64,000 nt of DNA from Lutjanus erythropterus (taxonomy: Eukaryota; Chordata; Actinopteri; Lutjaniformes; Lutjanidae). This document shows positions 35,849 through 46,009 of this stretch, piece after piece. The notes under the pieces were generated by a model. The model made no database searches and was not told the origin of the DNA. It saw only the letters and a list, made by a program, of their open reading frames with translations. The stretch covers positions 837,828 through 901,827 of the forward strand of contig CM034604.1 in assembly GCA_020091685.1 (NCBI GenBank). Direction: 5' to 3'. The position numbers were made by a program, and so were the translations under genes. Position 1 is the first letter of the stretch, and each line of letters starts with the position of its first letter.

Positions 35849-36647
35849 CCGTATTTTTCGGACTATAAGTCGCTCCGGAGTATAAGTCGCACCAGTCAAA
35901 AAATGCATCATGAAGAAGAAAAAAACATATATAAGTCGCACTGGACTATAAGTCGCATTTTTTTGGGAAATTTATTTTAACCGTTGTCTGTGCTCTGATA
36001 GAGAAGCGGTTGCGTTGCACGAAGCGGTAACACCAAGAAGGTCCTCCCGCAAAGTCATTCATATTCGTTGCCTTGGCAACAACCAGGGCGTGGAGACGTA
36101 CCTGCACCGTTGACAAGCCTCTCCCGGCAGCACATTGTTCAAGCACCCATCTGTGAACTTGTTCCTCCAGCTGTGGCCATCTTGCTTTTAGCCCGCGATT
36201 AGCTTTCTTTGTTTTCTTCATTGCAGTACGAGTAACCTCTGCTTTTCACCAGTCCCTCACAAGTTTCTCGCTCAGTCCAAACTTTCTTTCTGCTGCTCGA
36301 TTACCGTTTTCGGCTGCATATTTCACTACTTGCAGCTTGTAATCTGCAGAATATGATTTTCTTTTTGGGGGCATTTGTGTTAAGTCTTTCTCAGTTGTCT
36401 TTAAGTTAATGTTTAAATTAATTTTCAGTGGTACAGGAGTAGCAGATACCGGTAGTTGTCACAAGCCTAGAGTGCCCTGTCGCTGCTGTAGGTAATGTTT
36501 ACTCCTTGGTCATGTCGGTCAGAGTGAAATAACATTTAAGAACATGTGAAATTATATATTTTAATTTATACAAGTCGCACCTGAGTATAAGTCGCAGGAC
36601 CAGCCAAACTATGAAAAAAAGTGCGACTTATAGTCCGGAAAATACGG
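35849..36647. mobile_element. pogo/Tigger-derived non-autonomous transposon
   Basis: The ends 'ccgtatttttcggactataa' and 'ttatagtccggaaaatacgg' are inverted repeats of about 24 bp, with extra copies of 'taagtcgca' just inside both ends. TA precedes the left end (35847-35848); the matching position on the right is TC, a likely mutation. The 799-bp element carries only the first part of a pogo-type transposase on the minus strand. It sits at the truncated right edge of the Tc1 copy. Confidence 0.85.
35946..36374 (-). pseudogene. N-terminal fragment of a pogo/Tigger transposase
   Basis: From ATG at 36372-36374 the frame reads 'MPPKRKSYSADYKLQVVKYA', then a Psq-like helix-turn-helix ending 'KFGLSEKLVRDW'. 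An in-frame TGA follows at 36246-36248. The same frame then continues with a CENP-B/Tc5-type HTH ('ARWPQLEEQVHRWVLEQ', 'SWCYRFVQRNRFSIRAQTT') and ends at 35946 by running into inner terminal-repeat sequence. The DDE catalytic domain is wholly absent. It cannot be a transposase by itself; a DNA-binding repressor role would be possible only if the stop were read through or a later ATG (36222) were used. Confidence 0.8.
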
Positions 36648-36649
36648 TC

Positions 36650-36971
36650 TATGGGTGTGGGCTGGGTGTCATCACATCATATCTTGTTCCTATATATGTC
36701 TCAAAGAAATGAATGCACAGGTCACATGAAAAGGAATCTGAAAGATGCTATGATTCAGCAAAAGTCATCTGCTTTGGTGCTGCTGACACACTTGTTTAGT
36801 CAATGATGGACTTGTTTGGCAGTCTGTCTCTGGGTCCAGGTGCTGCAGATCCAGGTGTTTGGCACTGGAATGGTTGAGGTGAATAACAATGTGTTAAGCA
36901 GCTTTACAGAGAACATCCTCAATCTGACAGGAGCTGATTTGTCAAACTGGTGAGTGTAAGTATCAGAGTTG

Positions 36972-36973
<2 letters not shown>
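36650..36973. other. Non-coding DNA
   Basis: Nothing recognised between the pogo-type element and the GT microsatellite. The expected right end of the Tc1 copy is not present here. Confidence 0.4.

Positions 36974-37031
<58 letters not shown>
36974..37031 (+). repeat. (GT)n microsatellite
   Basis: About 29 uninterrupted dinucleotide units, followed by a G-run. Confidence 0.95.
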
Positions 37032-37033
<2 letters not shown>

Positions 37034-37039
37034 GGGGGG

Positions 37040-38925
37040 GTTATTTGAGGAGTGGTGGTTCATGGACGGGACAGGCTGTTGAGAAATGGACAGTTGAGAC
37101 AGGCCATATGGGCTGGAGGTCAGGCTCTCTGCTTCATTACCTGGAAAACAACACATCTGATCCTCAACAAATGACCTGCAGGCTATTTGGCAGGTAATTT
37201 GCCCTAGTTCAGTGGGCATTTGCTCAGTGAACTAGGACACGGCTGTTTGGTCTAAAGTTCTTTTGAAAAAGAACATGCTGGTTTAAGAGTGACGACATTG
37301 GACTGGATTTATGAAATATTTGTTTTCATTTCCTTTCATTTTCTCTGTTCATGAGGTGAATCCAGATAAAATGAAAAGTGGGACAAAAAGCAGGACCAGG
37401 CAGATATTGTAATATTAAATACTGTTTTCAGAATGCTGCTCACTGTTTGATTTCTTGGGCCTTGAAAGTGTTGCTCACAGCGTTCTCAAGAAACGCTCAT
37501 TATGATACACCAACACAGACATGCACACACACAGACAGACAGACAGAGATTCCTTCCTTTATAGTTGGATGCCCAGATGAGGTCACATATCAGGTAAATA
37601 CAGTAAGTAATTTTAAATCTCTTGCATGCTTCCTTTCTAAAATCTAACATGTATGATTCATTTTGTTGGGGTTGATCATGGATTTGGAAACAAAAAACTG
37701 TATTCTACTGTCACAGCCACATACTACTCTGGACATTTTAGTATTCAGTTTAATTTACTCTTGTGTCTAGGTCTTCAGATGTGATATGGGGGACATAATG
37801 TCCATTAGCAGAAAAGCTAATGCTAGCTGGGGTTAACTGCCACTCTGTGTGTGTGCTCAGCCTACCTTGGTTCTTCATCACTTGTTCAAAAAGCACTGGC
37901 ACTGACCCACCACATCTGAACCGTCTGCTTCATCATTTGGTGGCACTGGAGTTTGGACCAGCTCAGTTTTGATATCCTGCTGTCAACTTTGTGCTGGATG
38001 GGCCCATTGTCTTTCTGCCTCTCATTCAGTGGTCCATTCAGTTTTGTTAGACCAAGTAACCAACCAAGTAACTCACTGGAGAGGTGAGCACTTCCACAGT
38101 CTTCTTCTGGATGACTTGCCTTTTGAAAAGTGGAGCAAGGCCATAACACAGTTCACAAATCTGAATGTGTCCTCTTACGCAGTGGAGACCACAGTTTCCC
38201 CTGTATAGGTCCCTCTTCTGTCAAACCTAAGCACCATGGTTACTAAGCAACCAGCCAAACAACACAACACAGAGTGGCAATATGAATTACAAATTATCTC
38301 TGAAAAGTGACTGCAACACTATCAACTCACCAAAACACAGCTTTACATCCTCAGCAGCTGCTTCTATTTTCCTTTAGATGACAGAGACGCAACATCACAT
38401 ACATACACACATGCAAACACAGTCTTTCTCTCACACACACACCCCTACACACAAACACACACACACACGCACGTACACACAGAGTGCGGTTTCCATCACT
38501 TCAGAAGACATTACATAGACCTACATTCATTTCTTGGAGACTTATCCTACTCTAACCCAATTCATCAAACATTGTGAATTTTATATTAATCATTTCAGGG
38601 GTTTGTCTATTTTAAAAAATAAACCTGCAATACCTTATACTTTACGTGTGTGTGTATGTGTGTATACATACATTTAAATACACTTCTTTTATTTTATTTT
38701 AGCTCACTAACCTAGTGTGTATACTCCTTTTATAGAACTTATCTTTTTAAGTTTTTACATACATGTTATGTTTTTAAAAAAAAAAATATTTTTAGCACTT
38801 TAATCAAGCCCTGAGTATATAAATATACTGTATGTACATGTGCCAGATGTGCCAGATATTCCAATTCATTTGATGTATAAACATTTTTTTCTACAAAATT
38901 CTCAAAATTCTATTACCTTACTTAA
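37040..38925. other. Non-coding DNA with CA-rich patches
   Basis: CA-rich sequence at about 38395-38480. A + strand frame at 37969-38208 ends 'LPFEKWSKAITQFTNLNVSS' and looks mildly protein-like, but has no start, no domain and no supported splice sites. Confidence 0.4.
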
Positions 38926-38928
38926 CTT

Positions 38929-39512
38929 ACATGAAAATTCAGTCATTATCTACTTGCCCTCATGCCAATTGAAGGTTGGGTTTAGTTTTTTAGTCCACAA
39001 AATACTACTGGAGTTTCACAGGAAGGACCAGTTTTCAAATGTAAAAAAACAACAGAATAAAAATATAAAATGACTCCATAGTGCTTGTCTGGTGTAATTC
39101 AAGTCTCCTAAAGCCACAACTTGACAAGCTGACTAAAAAAATGTTATTTACACCATGTTTTTTGTTTGAATCTTCACTGTAGATCTTAAGCTTGGAGCCA
39201 TGTTCATGTGCACACTGTCTGACCTGGACATGTGTGTTGTGATGGTATGTCATGCAAATGGCATGTTGGGTCATCAGGAGACTTGGATTACACCAGATGA
39301 GCAGTATGGATGCATTTTATGTTTTTTTTCCAATTCTTTTTTACATTTGAAAACTGGTCACCATTCATTTCCTTTGTTTGGGAGATTCTGCAACACTGTT
39401 ATCCTGTGAAACTCAGCAGAGTTTTGTGGACTAACAAAATAAACCTGACCTTCAATCAGCATGAGGATGAGTAGATAATGACTGAATTTTCATTTGGGGG
39501 TGGACTAGCCCT
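38929..39512. mobile_element. TTAA-flanked inverted-repeat element, copy 5
   Basis: Both arms are present ('ttcagtcattatctacttgc' on the left, 'gatgagtagataatgactga' on the right), with the same inner order as copy 3. The right end is followed by TTAA (39513-39516). The outermost left end is diverged. Confidence 0.8.
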
Positions 39513-39516
39513 TTAA

Positions 39517-40165
39517 CAGCCAAGGGAGAGACCACAGAAGTTGTTTTTTAATGTTGTTAATTGTTTAATAAGGGATGTTTTTTTTAAGTATTTCTAACAC
39601 TCTCTGTGTGCCCACACCCCTCATGGCATTAAATTAAAATGCTATGTTTAACCCCTACCTAAGTCCCTATGATGTAATGATTTACGGTACTGTGATTTAT
39701 TCACACTGCGAGTCTTTAAACAGATTTATGTCCTCACAACCTGAGTAATACACATACGCACGCGCATACACACACATGCGCACACACGTGCGCGCACACA
39801 CACACACATCTTACATGGCATCATATGTCACACTTACTGTACTGTGCTTCCTCTTGTTCTATAGATATCTGTGATATAATCCAGTGGCTGTTACTCTGAA
39901 CCTCCTGCTGTTATCAGAGAGGTAAGGACAACTGGTGGAGGAACACGCAAGCTGCATCTTCAGACATCTAGTCTTTCAGAAAAGGAGGCAGAGAGAGCTC
40001 ACTTAAAGCCACTGTGTCACCAAGAGTGCAATTATGCCACAAAGCATGATGGGTTATCAGTCTAAATTGGTCTCAACTGAAAGGATTCTTACCTCACTAT
40101 GACTTTAATTGGTAGATAAGCTGTACTTATATTGCACCTGCTTACCTTTATGTACAAAGCACTTT
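39517..40165. other. Non-coding DNA with a CA/CG-rich patch
   Basis: Alternating purine-pyrimidine sequence at about 39755-39812 ('acgcacgcgcatac', 'acacgtgcgcgcacac') is the most CG-dense short stretch in the region and could adopt Z-DNA. No gene. Confidence 0.45.
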
Positions 40166-40167
40166 AC

Positions 40168-40505
40168 AACAGCAATGTCTCTTTCCAGAAATCATGACCC
40201 AGTTACTCAAGATAATCCACACACCTTGTTGTGAGCAGTTTCATGTAGGAACTACTTTCTTTCTACCTAACTACACCCACCAGCCGAAGGAAGCTACTCG
40301 TGGATGAGAGATTAAAGCTCTGCAGAGGAGGATACCATTATGTTTAAATTCTCAAGCACAAGCCTCTCATCCATGAGTAGCTTCCTTCTGCATGGTGATA
40401 CAGCTGAGAAAGAAAATAGTTCCTCCCTGAAGCTGCTCACAGCAAGGTATGTGAATTATTTTGAGTAACCGGATCATGATTTCTGGAAACAGACATTGCT
40501 GTTGA
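40168..40505. repeat. Foldback (long inverted repeat) element
   Basis: The left arm (about 40168-40309) and right arm (about 40358-40505) are inverted copies: 'ggaagctactcgtggatgag' against 'ctcatccatgagtagcttcc', and 'aaatcatgaccc' against 'ggatcatgattt'. The arms are about 145 bp around a 48-bp loop. No target duplication was located. It is a non-coding fold-back repeat of unknown superfamily. Confidence 0.75.
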
Positions 40506-40509
40506 GTTT

Positions 40510-41885
40510 TTCTGATGTATTTTTTGCGCTTTGAGCACCACAAGCCAAGGTCCTTCTCTTTCCATTATATTGAAGCATGACAAAGCACACAGATCTGTTA
40601 AAGCTCGCCAACCAACAGACCTGTCCTCCACCATGATCTATGAGTAACTTTTGTCTCTACAAACAAAATAAATACACTAAAAACTCCAGATCAGTCAAGT
40701 TACTGATTACTCTCCTCCACTGCCACCCCTCTGACTTACAGGACACAACTGACCTTTGGCTGAACCCCACCTCCAGACAGCCCTGTTCAATCACAGCTTA
40801 GCAACCATAACTAGAGCTGGTCACATTTCTCTCCATGTTGAAGGTGTGCAGGAGACTCTGAGAGGAGCGATACACAGCTTTTCATGAGTCTGGACAGTGA
40901 TGTCTTTTCTGTTGTCTCTCAAAAACATAAAACACAAAAGTACTCCTGTGGTGAATGGATTAAACTCTGTCTTCAACTGTTCTAACATAAGCTGCAAATA
41001 TTAGCATGTCCGGCTATCTAACACTAGTTTACTAGCTGCAGTAACTTCACCTCCAGCTAAACTTGTTAGACACCGCTGCATCTGCATTTGTTCTGTGGGG
41101 GTTTGAGGAGGAGGACGTGGGCTGATGCACAATCAAAGTTGACGACGACAATGCATCTCACTCTGGCTTGTTGTCGCAGGTCTAAGCCGGGTTACCTTAG
41201 CTTTTATCCTGACTGTCGTCCATGATCAAAGTCTGGTTGGTCTGGCTGGGTGACCCGCCTCAAGGTCCACTGCACTAATCGAGTCCCTGCGCTTCATTTT
41301 CCCACATTAATGAGTGTATTTCTGTCATCTATAATGTAGATATACCTGCTCTATTTCATCATCCAACCAATGTTTGCTGAGATGTAAGCTACTGTAGCTT
41401 TAGCCTCCCTCTGTTAGCATTAACATTATATCATGTATGCAGCTGTTAGCTAACTTTACATTTACACTTTCACAGGTTTCTTGTTTTAAAATTTGTCAGA
41501 TGAAAACATTAAAAAGTGAGACTTCTCAGCCAACTCAAGGAGATAGCATTAGCTTACACCAGCCAGATACACTTATAAAATCTGCTTGTGAGTCATTATT
41601 TAAGCTGACAAAATTCACTGTCATAGAAATGAGAAGCCATTTTTGTTTATGTCTCTAAGGATTCAAAGACCTTGTGTTTCAAACATTACTTCCAGTGTCG
41701 TTGTTCAATTTGCCACCGTTATCACTGTAAACTGCATAAATGCTGTGCCAGAATGGAAAGTTTGAATTCAGGCCAGAGCCCCAACAACATTTGGGAAAGA
41801 TACAAAAGTAAAAGAAGTTATCCTCTATTTGTTTGCTCTAATATTAACACTCATAATCAGAAGCAGGAAGATAATGACTTGTGGT
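40510..41885. other. Non-coding DNA
   Basis: No exon, RNA gene or element end is recognised. Frames at 41437-41658 and 41672-41947 lead into the LINE remnant; the first has no supporting feature. Confidence 0.4.
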
Positions 41886-41889
41886 TCTG

Positions 41890-42866
41890 TCACTGGAATA
41901 TATACCTGAATATAAATATTTTGGATTTACTCTTGATGGGTTTATGACTTATAAAGCCGGAACTAAAGTCCTGGCAGATTCAGCTGGCAGCATTAAAGTT
42001 TGTTGTTAACAGGTTTAAACTATGTAAAGATTTTTGGATATTTTATTTACTCACAACTTTGTGATGCATGTGTCATGCCTATATTAAATGATGCAAAATA
42101 ACAGACTTCATACAGAACAGAGCTGCACACTGTTTTTTGGGCTTTCATAAGTTTGCTCCTATTTTGTGTGTTCAGGGTGATCTGGTTTGGATTCCTGCTT
42201 CACTAAGGTGAAAATGTGAAATGATCAGACTGTGGAATCATCAGAAAGTAAAATGCACAATTCTCAAGAGATTCATTATATCTTTGAAGAAGCTGAGTTA
42301 TGTATAGTAATAATTTAATATGCAGCATAAATGCAATTAGAAGAAAGTTACTGGTTAGATTTAAGACAAAATGGTTAAAACATATTTTGTTAAAACCAAA
42401 ATTACAAACATATATTCAAATCAAACATAATTATGGCGCTGAATCTTATGTTACAGCAAACTTAACAATGAGTCAGAGGTGTTTAGTTGCACAGTTGAGA
42501 ACAGGAATCTTTCCTCTGAACCTTGAAGTTGGCAGATTTAAAAACATCCAGGAGGATCACAGGTTATGTGAGCTGTGTGATTTAGGAGAAGCTAGAATGA
42601 ATCACATTTTCTTCTGTATTGTCCTTTTTATGATGATTTAAGAATACAGATACTCATTGCAATAGCTGTTCAAAATCCAGAAATGTTCTGGTGGTCTGAT
42701 GATAACAGAATGGAATGGTTTCATTTTAATGTTTATAAATTGGCTAATTTTGTATCTACTGCTTGGATAAGTGTCAGGATGGATTATTTGTTTAACATTA
42801 ATTGTAATTTATGTTACTACTCTGGTTTCTGGTCTGTTTTGCAAAAGTATCTTAAGCCTGTTTGAG
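41890..42866 (+). pseudogene. Decayed LINE, C-terminal part of reverse transcriptase
   Basis: In broken + frames it reads 'EYKYFGFTLDGFMTYKAGT' (RT thumb region), then 'CVQGDLVWIPASLR', then 42300-42641 with 'AQLRTGIFPLNLEVGRFKNI' and a terminal zinc knuckle 'CELCDLGEARMNHIFFC' (CX2CX8HX3C). The knuckle spacing differs from the two I-like LINEs that follow, so this is another family. The 5' half, including the catalytic core and endonuclease, is missing. Clade unassigned. Confidence 0.7.
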
Positions 42867-42974
42867 CACATTGTTTGTGCATGACATAATCATACATTTA
42901 TAAACATTCATTCATAAACATTTCATACAATTAATTATTTAATTCTTGAACGTACCTGCAAGTCCATAAAAAGC

Positions 42975-44411
42975 CTCTTTCATGGAGCAGCTGTCTCTGT
43001 GGTTGAGGAGGGAACATGCTGTTGCGTCTTCTTCTTCTCATGGGTTTCCAGCAGGCTGGATGACTTGTAGCACATTGCTGCCTCTCGCAGGTCGGGGTGA
43101 GAGCACAGATTTAGGCCACGTCCATCTGCGAAGTTGTAATCCTGTGGAAGTGATGAAGTCAAGGACTGGTTTCACTGCCTTTGCCTGGTTCTCTGTGGGA
43201 TTAAGAAGTCTCCTCACTGTGACTGATTGTGTTCCCTCACGTGACAACATGGTGTATAACTGTGCTCTTTGTTCCTCGTACAGACTGCATTCCATAAGTG
43301 CATGTTTCCCTGTTTGCTGTTTCCTGCAGGTTCCACACAATCCGTCCTCATGTTTGCCCATCATCTAAGTCCCATGCCAGTCCACAGTGTCACAGTCTTA
43401 GTCTTGTCATTATCACAGCATGTTTTCACTCACGGCCCAGGTAGCACTGCTCTGCCTACACTATTTTGTACTGAAAAGTAATTCTGCCCCTTTTTTTCAT
43501 TCTCCCACTGCTTCTGCCACTGAGCTGTTATGTGACCCCTGATGATAGAGCGACATTCAGTTCTTGATGCAAACAGATGCAAACAGATGCAAACAGTCAA
43601 TTCAACATCCCTCCTTAGTGCCCTTTTGGCTGCAATATCTGCCACCTCATTCCCCTCTACCCCAGCATGGGCAGGCACCCACAGAATCCCACCATTCCTC
43701 CAGCCTGCCCAGTTATATACTACAGAGTGAGAAGCTCCACCACCAAGCCTAGTCAGGCCCCCAGATTATTATCTCTCAAAGACATTAAAGCCAAGGCTGA
43801 GTACAGATGACCAGAGAATTTGAGGAGCCACCCCTACCTCTTCCAATCCCAGCTTCTCCATACGTTTATTCATATTAAATATGAAGCATTTTTTCATCTT
43901 TTTCCCCCACCCCCTACTCCCAGGCATCATCTAGTACAGTTTTTGCTGGTGCTCTCCTTGATGTACCTGCAGATTAACAATATACTGCATGGCCAGTCTA
44001 GCCCGCTGAATTGCCAGTGGTGTTTCACCCATTTCCACAAGCAAAGCTGGGATTGGTGTTGTTCGGAGGGCCCTGTAACATATTTTAAGTGCCTGTGCCT
44101 GAATGACATCCAACCTTTTTAGATTTGATTCAGCCGCTGTTCCATAGGACAGACAACCATAGTCTAGTCTTGACTGTATCATTGCTCTGTATATCATCAA
44201 CTGAGTGTCCCTGCCAGCACCACATGAACCTCCTCAAAGAGAATGCATTACATTTATCACTGTCTCACACTTATTCACAACATTGTCAGTATGCTTTTTC
44301 CATGTTAATTTTTCAGCAAAATGTGCACCCAAGAGTTTGAATTCTCTTACCCTCTCAATAGCTTGTCCATACATAAACCACACTGTTGTGGAGCCAGCAG
44401 TGAACATATAG
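42975..44411 (-). pseudogene. 5'-truncated I-like LINE (RNase H type)
   Basis: On the minus strand, from its 5' end near 44411: 'EFKLLGAHFAEKLTWKKHTD', then 'MIQSRLDYGCLSYGTAA' and 'ALRTTPIPALLVEMGETPLA' (RT thumb). Near 43678 comes the RNase H end 'PAHAGVEGNEVADIAAKRAL', and last a zinc knuckle 'CGTCRKQQTGKHALMEC' (CX2CX7HX4C, about 43290-43340). Stops and shifts make it inactive. ORF1, endonuclease and the RT core are missing. A 10-bp unit 'gatgcaaaca' is triplicated at about 43567-43597 inside the RNase H to knuckle interval. It lies head to head with the + strand I-like LINE starting near 44696. Confidence 0.8.
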
Positions 44412-44626
44412 TGACCAAGTCAAACCAAATAACACACAAGGGGAAAACAAGATGGACACCAACTACAACTAATACAAGGCAAAAACTAACAAAAGCATAG
44501 TCCCCCCTCTGACTTGGCAGCACACGGTTTGGTCTAATGAGCTGGCTTTAAGATTTAAGAGTTCTCAGCCCTCAGACACAACTTTGAAACGACTGTAAAG
44601 TGATGACGAGTGGAAAGAAACCCACA

Positions 44627-44692
44627 AGGTGGCAGTAGTGCAACAGACTGGATGCAAGCTGTCAATAAACCCCAAAGAAGAAGAAGAAGAAG
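44627..44692 (+). repeat. LINE-tail-like module ending in (GAA)n, upstream copy
   Basis: The module runs 'aggtggcagtagtgcaac', then 'caataaaccccaaa', then (GAA)n followed by GACAT. A closely similar module lies at 50311-50382. Such ends resemble 3' tails of fish LINEs. It directly precedes the + strand I-like LINE. Confidence 0.55.
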
Positions 44693-44803
44693 ACATGACT
44701 ATGTAAAGGAGTACGTGGCGAGTCTCACGACTGAAGAGCGGAAGAAGGAAGTGGATTGATCGCGCGGGTAACTACAAACAACTGTATCGTGAATGTAATA
44801 ATC

Positions 44804-46002
44804 ATGACTTTTGGTAGTGAGGATGAAGGTTGGGATTATGGAGGAATGGAGTGGCAGAAAGTGGCAAATCTCAAAAGAAAGAAAAAGAAAAAAGAAAAAG
44901 CGAGGATTAGCTCGTCGAGTAGTTTGGAGGAGTCTGATGAAACAGTAAAGAGAGTGAGGGCAGATCGAAGCCAAAGAGCTGAATGTGGGAGCAATGATTG
45001 GAAAGTCATAATTATGTTTGCTGAGAGTTTCCACCTTTTTATGGTGGCTAAAGCTCTTGAGAAGAACGTAGGCAAAGTAAGGTTTGCAAAGTGCTTGAAT
45101 AACAAGCGTATACTAGTATATGCAGTGAGTAAAAAACAAGATGATTTGCTGAAAATGAATACTCTGGATGGTAAAAAAGTTAAAACCCATGTTCCTGGCA
45201 CAGCCGCTAGACATAGGGGAGTCATTTCTGGAGTGCCACTGTCTGTCTCAATGGAGGAGATTAAAACAGAAGTGAAAGGAGGCAAAGTGCTTGATGTTAA
45301 ACGCGTTACTAATAAAAGAAATGGAAAACGAGCAGAAACGACCATATTGATATTCCAAGGAAAGTTATGCTAGGCTTCTTCAGCTACACAGTGAGAGAGT
45401 TCATTCCTCCAGCATTAAGGTGCTTTAAATGCCAGAGAATGGGACATACAGCAAAACAGTGTAAAGGAAAAGAAAGATGTGCAAGATGTGGAGGAGATCA
45501 TGCATTTGGAAAGTGTGGGAAATATGTGCCAGCTAAGTGCTGCAATTGTGGAGGAGACCACAGTGCAGCTTATGGGGGCTGTGAAGTACAAAAGCAAGAA
45601 AGAGAAGTCCAAAGATATAAAATACTGAACAAAGTATCATATGCAGAGGCTGTTAAGAGTGTTAACAATGCGCAGGTAGGAAAGGAAAGCAGAACTGAAA
45701 GGAGTAACACTGTTAACAGTACTGGTCTTCCTATTGTAAGAAGCAGAGAGATGCTCCAGACAGGCCAGCATGAGATCTCCCACAAGTGTAAGGTAAAGGA
45801 AGGAACTATGTTAGTTGATAAAGTGAACTTTGTTGCATTCATATGCAAAGTGGCTTACATTGGTTTGGAACAAAACGACAGGAATGAGAGAACTGAAACA
45901 ATTGTTGAAACTGCTAAAGAATATCTTGGAATCTCAAGTGTAGAGTGCAAAACAATACAAGAAATGATAAACCTGTTCACCTATGATGTGGCTAGTGATT
46001 AA
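44804..46002 (+). pseudogene. LINE ORF1 (gag-like RNA-binding protein), one frameshift
   Basis: The frame from ATG 44804 starts 'MTFGSEDEGWDYGG', passes a lysine-rich run (about 44870-44905, a likely nuclear or RNA-binding signal) and an RRM-like region, and ends at 45373. The next frame back, open from 45367, begins 'MLGFFSYTVREFIPPALRCF' and continues the same protein, so one missing base near 45364 breaks it. Three zinc knuckles follow: 'CFKCQRMGHTAKQC' (CX2CX4HX4C), 'CARCGGDHAFGKC' and 'CCNCGGDHSAAYGGC'. This array is typical of ORF1 in I and Jockey type LINEs; the protein coats the element's RNA. The stop TAA at 46000-46002 is 7 nt before the ORF2 ATG. Confidence 0.82.
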
Positions 46003-46009
46003 AACAATA

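Noticed and set aside
36800-37219. Minus-strand frame with a His-Thr run
   Set aside because: The run is the translated GT microsatellite; the remaining part has no domain or splice support.
43559-43600. A CRISPR-like or satellite array
   Set aside because: Only three 10-bp units without spacers, inside LINE-derived sequence.
44836-45345. Minus-strand frame of 169 codons
   Set aside because: It is the antisense shadow of LINE ORF1 and has no features of its own.
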